Shown here: in pieces, positions 35,191 to 43,390 of the stretch | Numbering within the stretch: position 1 is the stretch's first letter | Layout of the letters: each line of letters starts with the position of its first letter | NCBI RefSeq assembly: GCF_018437505.1 | Contig: NZ_CP072467.1 | Coordinates: 2,728,001 to 2,792,000, forward strand | Direction of reading: 5' to 3' | Source: Spiractinospora alimapuensis | GTDB lineage: Bacteria; Actinomycetota; Actinomycetes; Streptosporangiales; Streptosporangiaceae | DNA length: 64,000 nt | Made by a program: the position numbers and the translations under genes | The notes under the pieces: model-generated | Told to the model about the DNA's origin: nothing | The model's database searches: none | The model's input: only the letters and a program-made list of their open reading frames with translations

Positions 35191-36820
35191 AGTGCAGAAT
35201 CCCCCAGGCCAGGTTGCCGGACTTGCCGCCTTTGACCCAGTTCCGCAGCCCGGTCTTCATGCGGGCCTGGTACTCCTCGCTGACCTTGCCCTTGAGCTCG
35301 CCGGCGCGGCTCTCCAGCTCGTCGTGCACCCGCCCGTAGTGGGTGGTGAGCTGGGAGGTGTGGTCCTCGAACTCGACCTTGCGCAGGCCGAGGCGCGTGA
35401 ACTCGCGGGTGTAGAAGCCGGGGGTGCCCATCGAGTCCAGGTGCAGCCGGTCCAGGATCGGCTTGAGGTCCTCCCGCTTGGCGGTGTCACTGGCCATGGG
35501 GTCGGTGAACACGACGTCGCCACCGGGGCGCAACACCCGGGTGACCTCCTCCAGGACCCGGCGGCGGTCGCCGCTGTGCAGGATCGCGTCCTGGGACCAC
35601 ACGACGTCGAACGCGTTGTCCTGGCTCGGCAGGTCCTCGAAGGAGCCGTCCACGACGGTGATGAGGTGGTCGAGGCCCTCGCGCTCGTTCGCCAGGCGGT
35701 TGCGGTCGTTCTCGACCTCACTCAGGTTCACGCACGTGACGTGGCAGCCGAAGGTCCGGGCGAGGTAACGCGCGGACCCGCCGTAGCCGGAGCCGATGTC
35801 GATGACCTGGGTGTCGCCGGTGATGTCGAGCTTGTCGGCCATCCGCTCCACGGTGCGCACGCTCGCGGTCGCGATGTCCTCCGTAGGGGACTCGTACAGG
35901 CCGACGTGGATGTCGGTCCCGCCCCAGATGATGTGGTAGAAGTTGTCGGCGTCCTCGGAGTTGTAGTACTCCCGCGCCGTGGTGACCGCCGTGGAGTAGT
36001 TCTGCTTCAGCTCCTCGTCGCGCCGGTAGGACTTCTCCGCGATGTGGATGAAGAAGTCCGGCTGGTCGCCGGCGTGGGTCTCCTGGAAGTCACCGAAGGT
36101 CTCCACCCGCTGGAAGCCGACCTCCCGCAACAGCCGCCGCGTGTAGTCCTTGCGCAGCGGGAACATGTTGAGGTGGTACTTGGACTTGTCCGGGAACCGG
36201 TAGACGAACCGCGCCAGACCATCATCGACGTGTTCCGGCTCGGCGGAGACGTCTTCCCCGCAGTAGTAGTAGGTGTGCTTGTTGGCGTAGTCCCCGTCCA
36301 GCAGGGCGTCGTAGTTGCGCTGGTCGATGATCAGCACACCATCGTGGTTGAGCATCGCGTAGAACTCCGCGAGCGCCTTGCGGCGGTCACGCTCGGAGAA
36401 CAGGTGCGTGAAGGAGTTGCCCAGACAGATGATCGCGTCGTAGGTCCCGTGCACGTCCCGGTTGAGCCAGCGCCAGTCCGCGTTGACGACCCTCAGGATG
36501 TGGTTGCCGTAGGAGACGCCGTTGGCGAAGGCCTTGGCGAGCATCTCGGGGCTGCCGTCGGCGCTGACGGTCTCGAAGCCCTCCTCCAGCAGACGAACCG
36601 AGTGGAAGCCGGTCCCGGTGGCGACGTCGAGGACCTTCTTCACCCCACGTGCCTTGAGCTGGTCGATGAAGAAGGCACCCTCGCTCTCGGCGCGGGCCTT
36701 CCAGTCGATGAGCTCGTCCCACTTGTCGACAAAACCGGTGACGTATTCCTCGGTGTAGTGGTCGGTGTCGCGTACGGCTAACGGGTCATTACCGAAGAAC
36801 TGCTCGTCCTGACCTTTAAT
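35180..36820 (-). CDS. Fused glycine/sarcosine and dimethylglycine N-methyltransferase (betaine synthesis), ATT start
   Basis: Two SAM-methyltransferase halves: the first with VLDVATGTGFHSVRLLEEG and NADWRWLNRDVHG (glycine/sarcosine type), the second from about residue 280 with VIDIGSGYGGSARYL, SEVENDRNR and VVWSQDAILHSGD (sarcosine/dimethylglycine type). The order matches the fused enzyme of halophilic actinomycetes that methylates glycine stepwise to glycine betaine, an osmoprotectant. The conserved N-terminus (DPLAVRDTDHY...) extends to 36820, and upstream in this frame is a stop. No ATG, GTG or TTG occurs before residue 59. ATT at 36820 lies seven bases after AAGGAG and is the best start, giving 546 residues. 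The gene end coincides with a tandem repeat. Confidence 0.88.
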   Translation of the reverse strand: MKGQDEQFFGNDPLAVRDTDHYTEEYVTGFVDKWDELIDWKARAESEGAFFIDQLKARGVKKVLDVATGTGFHSVRLLEEGFETVSADGSPEMLAKAFANGVSYGNHILRVVNADWRWLNRDVHGTYDAIICLGNSFTHLFSERDRRKALAEFYAMLNHDGVLIIDQRNYDALLDGDYANKHTYYYCGEDVSAEPEHVDDGLARFVYRFPDKSKYHLNMFPLRKDYTRRLLREVGFQRVETFGDFQETHAGDQPDFFIHIAEKSYRRDEELKQNYSTAVTTAREYYNSEDADNFYHIIWGGTDIHVGLYESPTEDIATASVRTVERMADKLDITGDTQVIDIGSGYGGSARYLARTFGCHVTCVNLSEVENDRNRLANEREGLDHLITVVDGSFEDLPSQDNAFDVVWSQDAILHSGDRRRVLEEVTRVLRPGGDVVFTDPMASDTAKREDLKPILDRLHLDSMGTPGFYTREFTRLGLRKVEFEDHTSQLTTHYGRVHDELESRAGELKGKVSEEYQARMKTGLRNWVKGGKSGNLAWGILHFKN

Positions 36821-36900
36821 CGGTCGACTCCTTACACTAGAAGGACCTCAGGCGCACACAACACGGCCACCCTTGGTCAAACCTGGCATCTCTCCATTTA

Positions 36901-36934
36901 AAAACAGGATTGGGGGGTCGATGCAAGCCCCCCT
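36901..36934 (-). terminator. Intrinsic-terminator-like hairpin in the betaine gene leader
   Basis: On the minus strand GGGGGG-N10-CCCCCC is followed after seven bases by TTTTT (36901-36905). It sits about 80 bp before the ATT start, so it could attenuate leader transcription or end an upstream transcript. Confidence 0.4.
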
Positions 36935-37071
36935 AGCGCTAGATCTCACATCGTCGCTGCTCACAGTGCTTTAATTCACTCAGCGGAAACCATTCCGATA
37001 CTGGAGATCGTGAGGCGGACTCAGTCCATGAGTGGCGCAGAACACACCCCTTGACCCTGGATCGCACCTGA

Positions 37072-37192
37072 TGGCGCAACGCGTTGCACCATGCGCCAAA
37101 CTGGACCGAACGGCGGAATGTGGCCAGAATTCCACGAGAATTCGACTTCTCGAATCCGCATCGTCGTACGCAACACGTTGCGCACAATGCGA
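37072..37192. promoter_or_regulatory. Two copies of a complex palindromic motif
   Basis: Copy 1 (37072-37098) has TGGCGCA...TGCGCCA arms around GCAACGCGTTGC. Copy 2 (37168-37192) reads ACGCAACACGTTGCGCACAATGCGA and matches copy 1 at most positions. They lie 96 bp apart between the betaine gene (minus) and a membrane-protein gene (plus), a layout suited to cooperative regulator binding. The 36821-37348 interval contains no supported gene and is more AT-rich than its surroundings. Confidence 0.5.
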
Positions 37193-37348
37193 AATCTCGT
37201 CGGATTATCACCCTGGGTGAAAATTCGCTCTCAGGGCCACCGATCATTCCCCAGAAACCCGGCGCTACACAAGCAGCGGCGATCACCCACGACACGCGAT
37301 GCTGACATACGGTGATTAGCCGGCTTGACCTGCGGGTATGGGCGAGGC

Positions 37349-37837
37349 ATGTACGACGATCGCCCCGAACGGCCAAGCGTCAACGCAACCAAACTGTGGG
37401 CGGGAGGCCTGGCGACAGCATTCGTCGCCGGGCTCGTGATCATTGTTGGTGTCCTCATCGCACGGGGGGTCTTCGGGATCCCCGTTCTCGCGCCGGAAGA
37501 GGCGGGGAACTTCGGGGACGCCACCACCGGGGTCTACGCGGCCTTCGCCGGCATAGCCGCCATCGCCGCCACCGCTGTCCTGCACCTGCTGTTGCTCGCG
37601 GCTCCGAGCCCGATGAGCTTCTTCGCCTGGATCGTTGGACTCGCCACCGCTGTCGCGGCTGTCACGCCGTTCACACAGTCGGCGGGTCTGGCCAGCCAGA
37701 TCGCGACGTGCGTCATCAACCTGCTCTGCGGAGTCGCGATCGGATCGTTGTTGAGCGGAGTCGGTGCCGCCGCCTTGGACCGCCAGCGCGGCCGCGGCTA
37801 CCGCAGCAACACCCAGACGCACCTCTACGGGGAATGA
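37349..37837 (+). CDS. DUF6069-like membrane protein
   Basis: 162 residues from ATG 37349; GCGAGG immediately precedes it, with unusually short spacing. A hydrophilic start is followed by four hydrophobic helices (LWAGGLATAFVAGLVIIVGV, GVYAAFAGIAAIAATAVLHL, MSFFAWIVGLATAVAAVTPF, IATCVINLLCGVAIGSLL) and a short basic tail. The pattern resembles the DUF6069 family of actinobacterial membrane proteins; function unknown. Confidence 0.7.
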   Translation: MYDDRPERPSVNATKLWAGGLATAFVAGLVIIVGVLIARGVFGIPVLAPEEAGNFGDATTGVYAAFAGIAAIAATAVLHLLLLAAPSPMSFFAWIVGLATAVAAVTPFTQSAGLASQIATCVINLLCGVAIGSLLSGVGAAALDRQRGRGYRSNTQTHLYGE

Positions 37838-37980
37838 TCGACCCCCGGCGCACTGACGCCGGCGCACTCTGACCATCGTCCGCATGACCCACCAGGGCGC
37901 ACCCGCGACACCGACACGACGTTCCACCACCCGACGTAACGACTCGGCTACGGTTTCTCACGCCACTGTCTGCGTCCGGG

Positions 37981-40377
37981 ATGGGGAGGTCGTTGCCGAC
38001 ACGTCGCCAGCCACGCGGAACGTCACCGTGGCTTCTCGCCGCCCTGGTGGGTCTTCTCGGCCTTCTGGGCCTCACCCACCCCTCCGCCGCGCTCGCGTCC
38101 CCGACCGGCTCGCCCGGCGCCGCTCCGGCCGGGAGTGACGGCCCTCCACCCCCGACCGTGTTCTTCGGAGTTCAGGGCCTCACCTGGGACGACATCGACC
38201 CGGATCACACCCCCCGCCTGTGGGAGCTGGCGTCCGCCGGAGGCATCGCCAACCTCTCGGTCCGGACCGTCACCTCCCACACCTGCCCCGTCGACGCGTG
38301 GCTCACCGTCTCCGCCGGACAGCGCGCGACGGACAAGCCCCACGCAGGGTCCGGCTGCGCCGCGCCCCCGGCACCCGTATCCGACGACGATGGCGCCGTC
38401 GTCCCCAACTACGCCGACCTGGTCGCGGCCAACGCCGGATCCTCCTACGCCGCGCACCTGGGCCTGCTGGGCGACGAGGTCACGCGCGACGGGACCACAC
38501 TGGCGGTCGGGGCCGGCGGGGCGCTCGCGCTCGCCGACCAGCGTGGAACCGTCGACAGGTACCGGGCGGGAGTGGAGGACCTGCGGGAGTCGGACTGGCA
38601 GGGCCCCGCTCCGCTCGTGGCCGCCGTGGACCTGGGCGACCTCGGCGCGGACCTGGAGCAGTCGCGCCTGGAGTCACAGGAGCGTACCGACGGGCAGACC
38701 GGGCGGCAGAACGCGCGGGACACGGTGCGTGAACCCAACCCCGACCAGACCGCGCCCGGCCAATCAGAACCACCCCGACCCGAGCCGCCCCGTTCCGAGA
38801 CCGAGTTCGAGGGCCCGTACGAGGACGATCCCGCGGAGGACGCCCCGGCGGAAGACCGGGCCGAGCGGCTCCGCGAAGCCGACGATCGAGTCCGCGACGT
38901 ACTGCGCGGCGCTCCGGACGACGTACGCGTGGTGGTCTCCGGCCTCTCCTCTCCGCCGGGACCCCCCTCCCTCACCGCCGCGATCTACCACGACGGGGAA
39001 TCCGACGCTCCCTCCTTCCTCGCCTCGTCCTCGACCCGCCGCGAGGGACTCGTCACGCTCGCCGACATCACCGCCACACTGGTCCCCGCGAACGAGTCCA
39101 CGACGCACCGCGTCGTCGGTGGCCCGTTCGAAGCCGTCGCCCGCTCGGGATCCACCGCGGACGACGTCCAGCAGCTTCGGGACAGCAACACGGCGGCCCA
39201 GGTGGTCCAGGACCTCATGTTCGGGTTCTTCAGCTCCCTGGTGGCGGCCCAGCTCCTGATCTACGCGGCGGCGGCCTACGTGGTCCGACGCTATGCCGGA
39301 CGGCCCCGGCACTGGATCCTGTCGGCGACGCGGGTCGTGGCGCTCGCCGGCGCCTCGTTCCCCGTGGCCAGCTATCTCGCCAACCTCCTGCCGTGGTGGC
39401 ACTCCTCCGTCCCGCACATCGCGCTGCTCGGGACGATGGCCCTGGCCGTGAGCGGAGTCGTGGCGGTGGCGATGGGCGGCCCCTGGCGTCGCACCATCCT
39501 GGGGCCGGCGACGGTGGTCGCGTCGGTGACGGCGCTCGTGTTGCTGGTGGACACGGTGACCGGCGCGCGACTGCAACTGAACGCGCTCACCGGCTACACC
39601 GCGATCGTGGCCGGGCGGTTCTTCGGGGTCGGCAACATCGCGTTGGCGACCTTCACCACCGGCACCCTGATGGCGGTGGCCGGCCTCGCCCACGTGCTGG
39701 ATCGTGCGGGACGTCACCGACTGGCGGTCGCGCTCTCCGCTGTGATCGGTCTCACCGTGATCGGGGTGATCGGGCTTCCGGGGCTCGGCACGAGCTTCGG
39801 TGGGATGATCGCGGCCGTTCCCGGTGTGGCGGTGACCGTGGCCATGATCGCGGGGCTGCGGGTGGGGGTCGTTCGCGTGCTGGTGGTGTCGGGTGTGGGG
39901 GTCGTGCTGGTGGGGGTGGTCGCGTTCCTGGACTACCTGCGCCCTCCGGGCCAGCGCACCCACTTCGGGGCCTTCTTCGAGCAGCTCGTCGGCGGCGACG
40001 CGGGCGTCATCGTGCTTCGCAAGCTGGAGGCCATGGTCGGAACCCTGGGGAACTGGCAGCTCACCCTGCTGGCCGGCGTCGCTCTGCTGTTCCTGTTCCT
40101 GGTGTTGAACAACCCGACCGACTGGCGTGCGGGTACGCTGCAGCGGGCGTACGAGTACGCTCCGACACTTCGAGCCGGGCTGACCGGTACGCTCGTAACC
40201 GGCCTGGTCGGCTTCGCGGCGAACGACTCCGGGGTGGCGATCCCGGCGATCGCTCTCACCGTCGCCGTCCCGCTCACCTTGTCGGCGTGCCTCTGGGTCC
40301 TCATACAGGAGGATTCCGACACTCCCCCCAATTCGGACACAAGTAACGGTGTGGTATCGTCCGAGGGCAGACCATAG
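37981..40377 (+). CDS. Large actinobacterial membrane protein with extracytoplasmic phosphatase-like domain
   Basis: 798 residues. A signal peptide (WLLAALVGLLGLLGL...) leads into an extracytoplasmic region of about 330 residues that starts VFFGVQGLTWDDIDPDHTPRLWELASAG, resembling the alkaline-phosphatase-like fold seen at the N-terminus of such proteins, but without clear metal ligands. An acidic linker is near 250-300. From about 410 on, ten to twelve transmembrane helices follow, including LTGYTAIVAGRFFGVGN and FAANDSGVAIPAIAL, motifs seen in a conserved actinobacterial membrane family. Its function is unknown; a wall-polymer role is possible. Confidence 0.75.
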   Translation: MGRSLPTRRQPRGTSPWLLAALVGLLGLLGLTHPSAALASPTGSPGAAPAGSDGPPPPTVFFGVQGLTWDDIDPDHTPRLWELASAGGIANLSVRTVTSHTCPVDAWLTVSAGQRATDKPHAGSGCAAPPAPVSDDDGAVVPNYADLVAANAGSSYAAHLGLLGDEVTRDGTTLAVGAGGALALADQRGTVDRYRAGVEDLRESDWQGPAPLVAAVDLGDLGADLEQSRLESQERTDGQTGRQNARDTVREPNPDQTAPGQSEPPRPEPPRSETEFEGPYEDDPAEDAPAEDRAERLREADDRVRDVLRGAPDDVRVVVSGLSSPPGPPSLTAAIYHDGESDAPSFLASSSTRREGLVTLADITATLVPANESTTHRVVGGPFEAVARSGSTADDVQQLRDSNTAAQVVQDLMFGFFSSLVAAQLLIYAAAAYVVRRYAGRPRHWILSATRVVALAGASFPVASYLANLLPWWHSSVPHIALLGTMALAVSGVVAVAMGGPWRRTILGPATVVASVTALVLLVDTVTGARLQLNALTGYTAIVAGRFFGVGNIALATFTTGTLMAVAGLAHVLDRAGRHRLAVALSAVIGLTVIGVIGLPGLGTSFGGMIAAVPGVAVTVAMIAGLRVGVVRVLVVSGVGVVLVGVVAFLDYLRPPGQRTHFGAFFEQLVGGDAGVIVLRKLEAMVGTLGNWQLTLLAGVALLFLFLVLNNPTDWRAGTLQRAYEYAPTLRAGLTGTLVTGLVGFAANDSGVAIPAIALTVAVPLTLSACLWVLIQEDSDTPPNSDTSNGVVSSEGRP

Positions 40378-40495
40378 GTCGGGAGTGCCCTGAATCCGCA
40401 GTGCCGCCGCTGAAGGGGGCACCGCGCCAGCCTGAGGGGGGCGCCGGCACGGACCCGACCGTATCTTCTTCACCTGACGCACCGCCGGAGCAGGA

Positions 40496-40885
40496 ATGCC
40501 CGAGCTACGAACCATCAGCCACACCGACACCGAAACCGAGCACACGGTGGTTTCCGTCGCGGGTGAGCTCGACATTGCCACAGCGGCACTGTTTCGCACC
40601 GAGGTCGAGGAAGCGATCGCGACGGCGCCCGCCGGCGACCGGGTCATCCTCGACTGCGGCGAGCTGGAGTTCATCGACTCCAGCGGCCTGCAAGCCCTGA
40701 TCAAGTGCTACAAGGCGTGCGTGGGTGTGAACAAGGCACTGGTCCTGGCCGCGCCGACCGAACGCGTGGTCCGTATTCTGCGCGTGGCCGCGCTGGACCG
40801 CCGGATTCCCATCTACCCGACGGTCGCGGTGGCGCTGGCGGCGTCGCTCACGACCCCGCCGCGGCAGGGTCAGAGCGGGAAGTAG
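40496..40885 (+). CDS. STAS-domain anti-anti-sigma factor
   Basis: 129 residues from ATG 40496, overlapping GGAGCAGGA. VVSVAGELDIATAALF and LDCGELEFIDSSGLQALIKCYKAC are the STAS landmarks; the Ser in DSSG is the phosphorylation site by an anti-sigma kinase. It would sequester its kinase when dephosphorylated and thereby release a sigma factor. No partner kinase is adjacent; the ATPase at 49757 is a possible but distant candidate. Its end overlaps the convergent peptidase gene by 16 bp. Confidence 0.93.
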   Translation: MPELRTISHTDTETEHTVVSVAGELDIATAALFRTEVEEAIATAPAGDRVILDCGELEFIDSSGLQALIKCYKACVGVNKALVLAAPTERVVRILRVAALDRRIPIYPTVAVALAASLTTPPRQGQSGK

Positions 40886-41598
40886 TCCCGCAGCACCAGG
40901 AGCCACACACCCAGCGCCAGCACGGCGACGTTGACCACGCCGAAGAAGAACACCCAGAGTGTCCCCGGCAGGCCCGTCAGTCGTGCGAGCTGGTCGGCGT
41001 CGGAGGACGGCGAGGGGGTCCGGCTGCGCTGTGTCTGGAGCTCGATCACCGGGCGGACCCCGGAGAACAGCAGGAACCAGGTGAACACGTAGGCGAAGCC
41101 ACCCTGCACCTCCGCCGGGGTGAACCAGGAGACGAGGAAGACCACGCCTCCGGTGATCACGATGCTGAGCACCCCGTAGAGGTTGCGGATCAGGAACAGC
41201 ATGGCCAGCAGGAGCAGGATGCTGATCCACAGCAGTGCGGTGATGTGGTCCACGTTGAGGATGAGGATCCCAGCGAGGCCCACCAGTGATGGTGTGATGT
41301 AGCCGGCCGCGACGGTGAGGATCATGCCGACGCCGTCGGGACGCCCCCTGGAGACGGTGACCCCCGAGGTGTCGGAGTGCAGCCGGATCCCCTGGAGCTG
41401 GCGTCCACACAGCAGGGCGACCAGCGCGTGCCCACCCTCGTGGGCGATGGTGACGACGTTTCGGGCGATGCGCCACGGCGCTCCGGTCACCACGACGGCG
41501 AGTGCCACCACAGCGGTGGCGATGACGAGCCAGTCAGGGGGAGCCGGCTGGGTGCTGAAAACCTCCTGCATCACATTGCCGAACGTCTGCGCTTCCAT
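40870..41598 (-). CDS. M50B-like membrane metalloprotease
   Basis: 242 residues. The metal motif is IAHEGGHALVAL (HExxH) in the second hydrophobic segment, with at least five further membrane helices. This is the pattern of actinobacterial M50B-like zinc metallopeptidases, though the Asp of the second motif is not evident. AAGGG lies upstream of the ATG. It converges on and overlaps the STAS gene, so antisense effects between the two 3' ends are possible. Confidence 0.85.
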   Translation of the reverse strand: MEAQTFGNVMQEVFSTQPAPPDWLVIATAVVALAVVVTGAPWRIARNVVTIAHEGGHALVALLCGRQLQGIRLHSDTSGVTVSRGRPDGVGMILTVAAGYITPSLVGLAGILILNVDHITALLWISILLLLAMLFLIRNLYGVLSIVITGGVVFLVSWFTPAEVQGGFAYVFTWFLLFSGVRPVIELQTQRSRTPSPSSDADQLARLTGLPGTLWVFFFGVVNVAVLALGVWLLVLRDYFPL

Positions 41599-41717
41599 GC
41601 CATCGTGCCCTTCGTCGGAGACCGCATGGGAACTCTATTCGCCTCGGTGGGCCCGCCGAACCGCGTGGCCCACCGAGGCCGATGTCGGCCCAGGACGTCC
41701 GTGACACGGGGCGGTGA

Positions 41718-42689
41718 TCAGCGCGACGTCACGGAGACGTTGCCGGTTGTGGTCGTCAGATCCATCCACATACTGGCGTCCGGATCCGTGGCCACGTCGA
41801 TGAACCGGTCACCCGAGCTACTCTCACCGAGCACGTCCACCGCACCGACGGCGTCGGCGACGGTCGCGGTGATGTCACCGGTGGTCGTGGCCGCGGTGAT
41901 GTCGCCGAACTCCTCGTCGGCGGTGATGGTCACGTTGCCGGTGGTGGCCTCGCTCGTGAGGGATCCGGTGACACCGCGGAGGGCCTGGTCACCAGTGGTG
42001 GTGGACACGTTCACGTCCGGTGCCTCGAAACCGACGACGTCGACCATCCCCGTGGTGGTGGCGACGCTCAGGCTGTCACCGCGACCGGCCACGACGACGT
42101 CTCCGGTGGAGGTGGTGACGTCGACGTCCCCGTCCGCGTCGGCGATGTCGACGTTGCCGGTGGAGGTGTTCGTCGTGACGTTCGCTGCGCCGGTGAGGGA
42201 GGCGTCCCCCGTGCTGTTCGCCACCTCGACGTCTCCGTTGACGTCGTCCACGCTGACGTTGCCCGTGGACCCCTCGACCCGCACCGCGCTCCCGACGGGG
42301 ACGCTGATCTGGAAGTCCACCACGCACGAACCGATGAACCACTGCTCACAGTCCGCGCCCACGCTGAGGGTTCCGTCCCCGGACACCGAGCTCACCGCCT
42401 CGGAGAACACGTTGTCGCGTAGGCGCGCCTCGACGGTGGCGTCGTCGTCCGCGGCGACGACCCGCACGTCACCCGTGGTCCGGTTGTCGATCTCCAGCGC
42501 GGTGACGCCGGACGCATCCGTGGTCTCGGTCGTGGTCGACGTGGTGCTGTAGGCGAGGATCGCGGAAACGACCCAGAAGACGGACGCGAGCGCGATCAGC
42601 GCCCCGATGATGAGCAGCACGCGGAACAGGCCGCGGCTCTTCCGCTCCTTGCTGGTGGAGGCGTAGAGCCCCCTGGCTGTGAAGGTCAT
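41718..42689 (-). CDS. DUF4097-type membrane-anchored beta-helix protein
   Basis: 323 residues from ATG 42689, with GGAG upstream, overlapping the regulator stop by ATGA. A basic N-terminus and one transmembrane segment (VLLIIGALIALASVFWVVSAILAY) are followed by repeats of about 20 residues carrying TTGD/STGNV (for example NSTGDASLTGAANV, TSTGNVDIADADGDV, TTTGNVTITADEE), a right-handed beta-solenoid. DUF4097 proteins often sit with LiaFSR-like envelope-stress systems. Here it is the last gene of a kinase-regulator operon, so it is probably its output or sensor partner. Confidence 0.87.
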   Translation of the reverse strand: MTFTARGLYASTSKERKSRGLFRVLLIIGALIALASVFWVVSAILAYSTTSTTTETTDASGVTALEIDNRTTGDVRVVAADDDATVEARLRDNVFSEAVSSVSGDGTLSVGADCEQWFIGSCVVDFQISVPVGSAVRVEGSTGNVSVDDVNGDVEVANSTGDASLTGAANVTTNTSTGNVDIADADGDVDVTTSTGDVVVAGRGDSLSVATTTGMVDVVGFEAPDVNVSTTTGDQALRGVTGSLTSEATTGNVTITADEEFGDITAATTTGDITATVADAVGAVDVLGESSSGDRFIDVATDPDASMWMDLTTTTGNVSVTSR

Positions 42690-43387
42690 TTCCACTCCTC
42701 GTGTTGACGACCGCTGTCGTCGAAGGGCGACGGCCCGGGGTTTCGCGCGCCGCGGAGGTACTGCAGGACGGCTTGGACTCGACGGTGTTCGTGACTGTCA
42801 TGACCCAGGTCCAACTTGGTGAAGATGGCCCGGATGTGCTTTTCGACCGCGCGTTCGGAGACGTACAGGCGCGCGGCGATCCCCGCGTTGTTCAGTCCCT
42901 CCGCCATGGCGGCGAGGACGTCGGACTCGCGCGGGCTGAGTCGGGAGAGGTCGTCGTCGCGCCGCGTGAGCAACTGGGAGACGACCTCCGCGTCGATGGC
43001 GGCGCCACCGGCGGCGACGCGTCGCAGTGTCGCGAGGAACTCGGGGATGTCGGCCACTCGGTCCTTGAGCAGGTAACCGACCTTCTTCGCACCGCCGGCC
43101 AGGAACTCCGAGGCGTAGTGGCCGACAACGTGCTGGGACAGGATTACGACGGCGACGGCGGGGTGTTCGCGTCGGATGCGTACCGCCGCCCACATTCCCT
43201 CCTCGGTGTGGCTGGGCGGCATGCGGATGTCGACCAGACACAGGTCGGTGTCGGGGTGGCTCGCCACGGCGGCGAGCAGCTCCTCAGCGTCACGCGCCTC
43301 GGCGACGACGTCGACCCCCTCGTCGTGTAGCAGGCGGGCCACGCCGCTGCGCAGCAGCTCTGAGTCCTCGGCGATGATGGCACGCAC
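42686..43387 (-). CDS. LuxR-type response regulator of an envelope-stress-like system
   Basis: 233 residues from GTG 43387, with GGGAGG inside the end of the kinase gene. The receiver has ED near the start, LCLVDIRMPPSHTEEG with the phospho-Asp, and GYLLKDRVAD with Lys. The LuxR domain starts LSPRESDVLAAMAEG and includes NAGIAARLYVSERAVEKHI. The MPPSHTEEGMWAA form is typical of LiaR/VraR-like actinobacterial regulators. The kinase lies upstream with 3 bp between the genes, and DUF4097 follows with an overlap. Confidence 0.93.
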   Translation of the reverse strand: MRAIIAEDSELLRSGVARLLHDEGVDVVAEARDAEELLAAVASHPDTDLCLVDIRMPPSHTEEGMWAAVRIRREHPAVAVVILSQHVVGHYASEFLAGGAKKVGYLLKDRVADIPEFLATLRRVAAGGAAIDAEVVSQLLTRRDDDLSRLSPRESDVLAAMAEGLNNAGIAARLYVSERAVEKHIRAIFTKLDLGHDSHEHRRVQAVLQYLRGARNPGPSPFDDSGRQHEEWK

Positions 43388-43390
43388 GGT

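Noticed and set aside
36939-37376. 145-codon minus-strand open frame upstream of the betaine gene
   Set aside because: No motif, no ribosome site, and it covers the palindromic repeats that look regulatory.
38764-40704. 646-codon minus-strand open frame opposite the large membrane protein
   Set aside because: Hydrophilic His/Arg/Gln-rich shadow of the transmembrane segments on the other strand.
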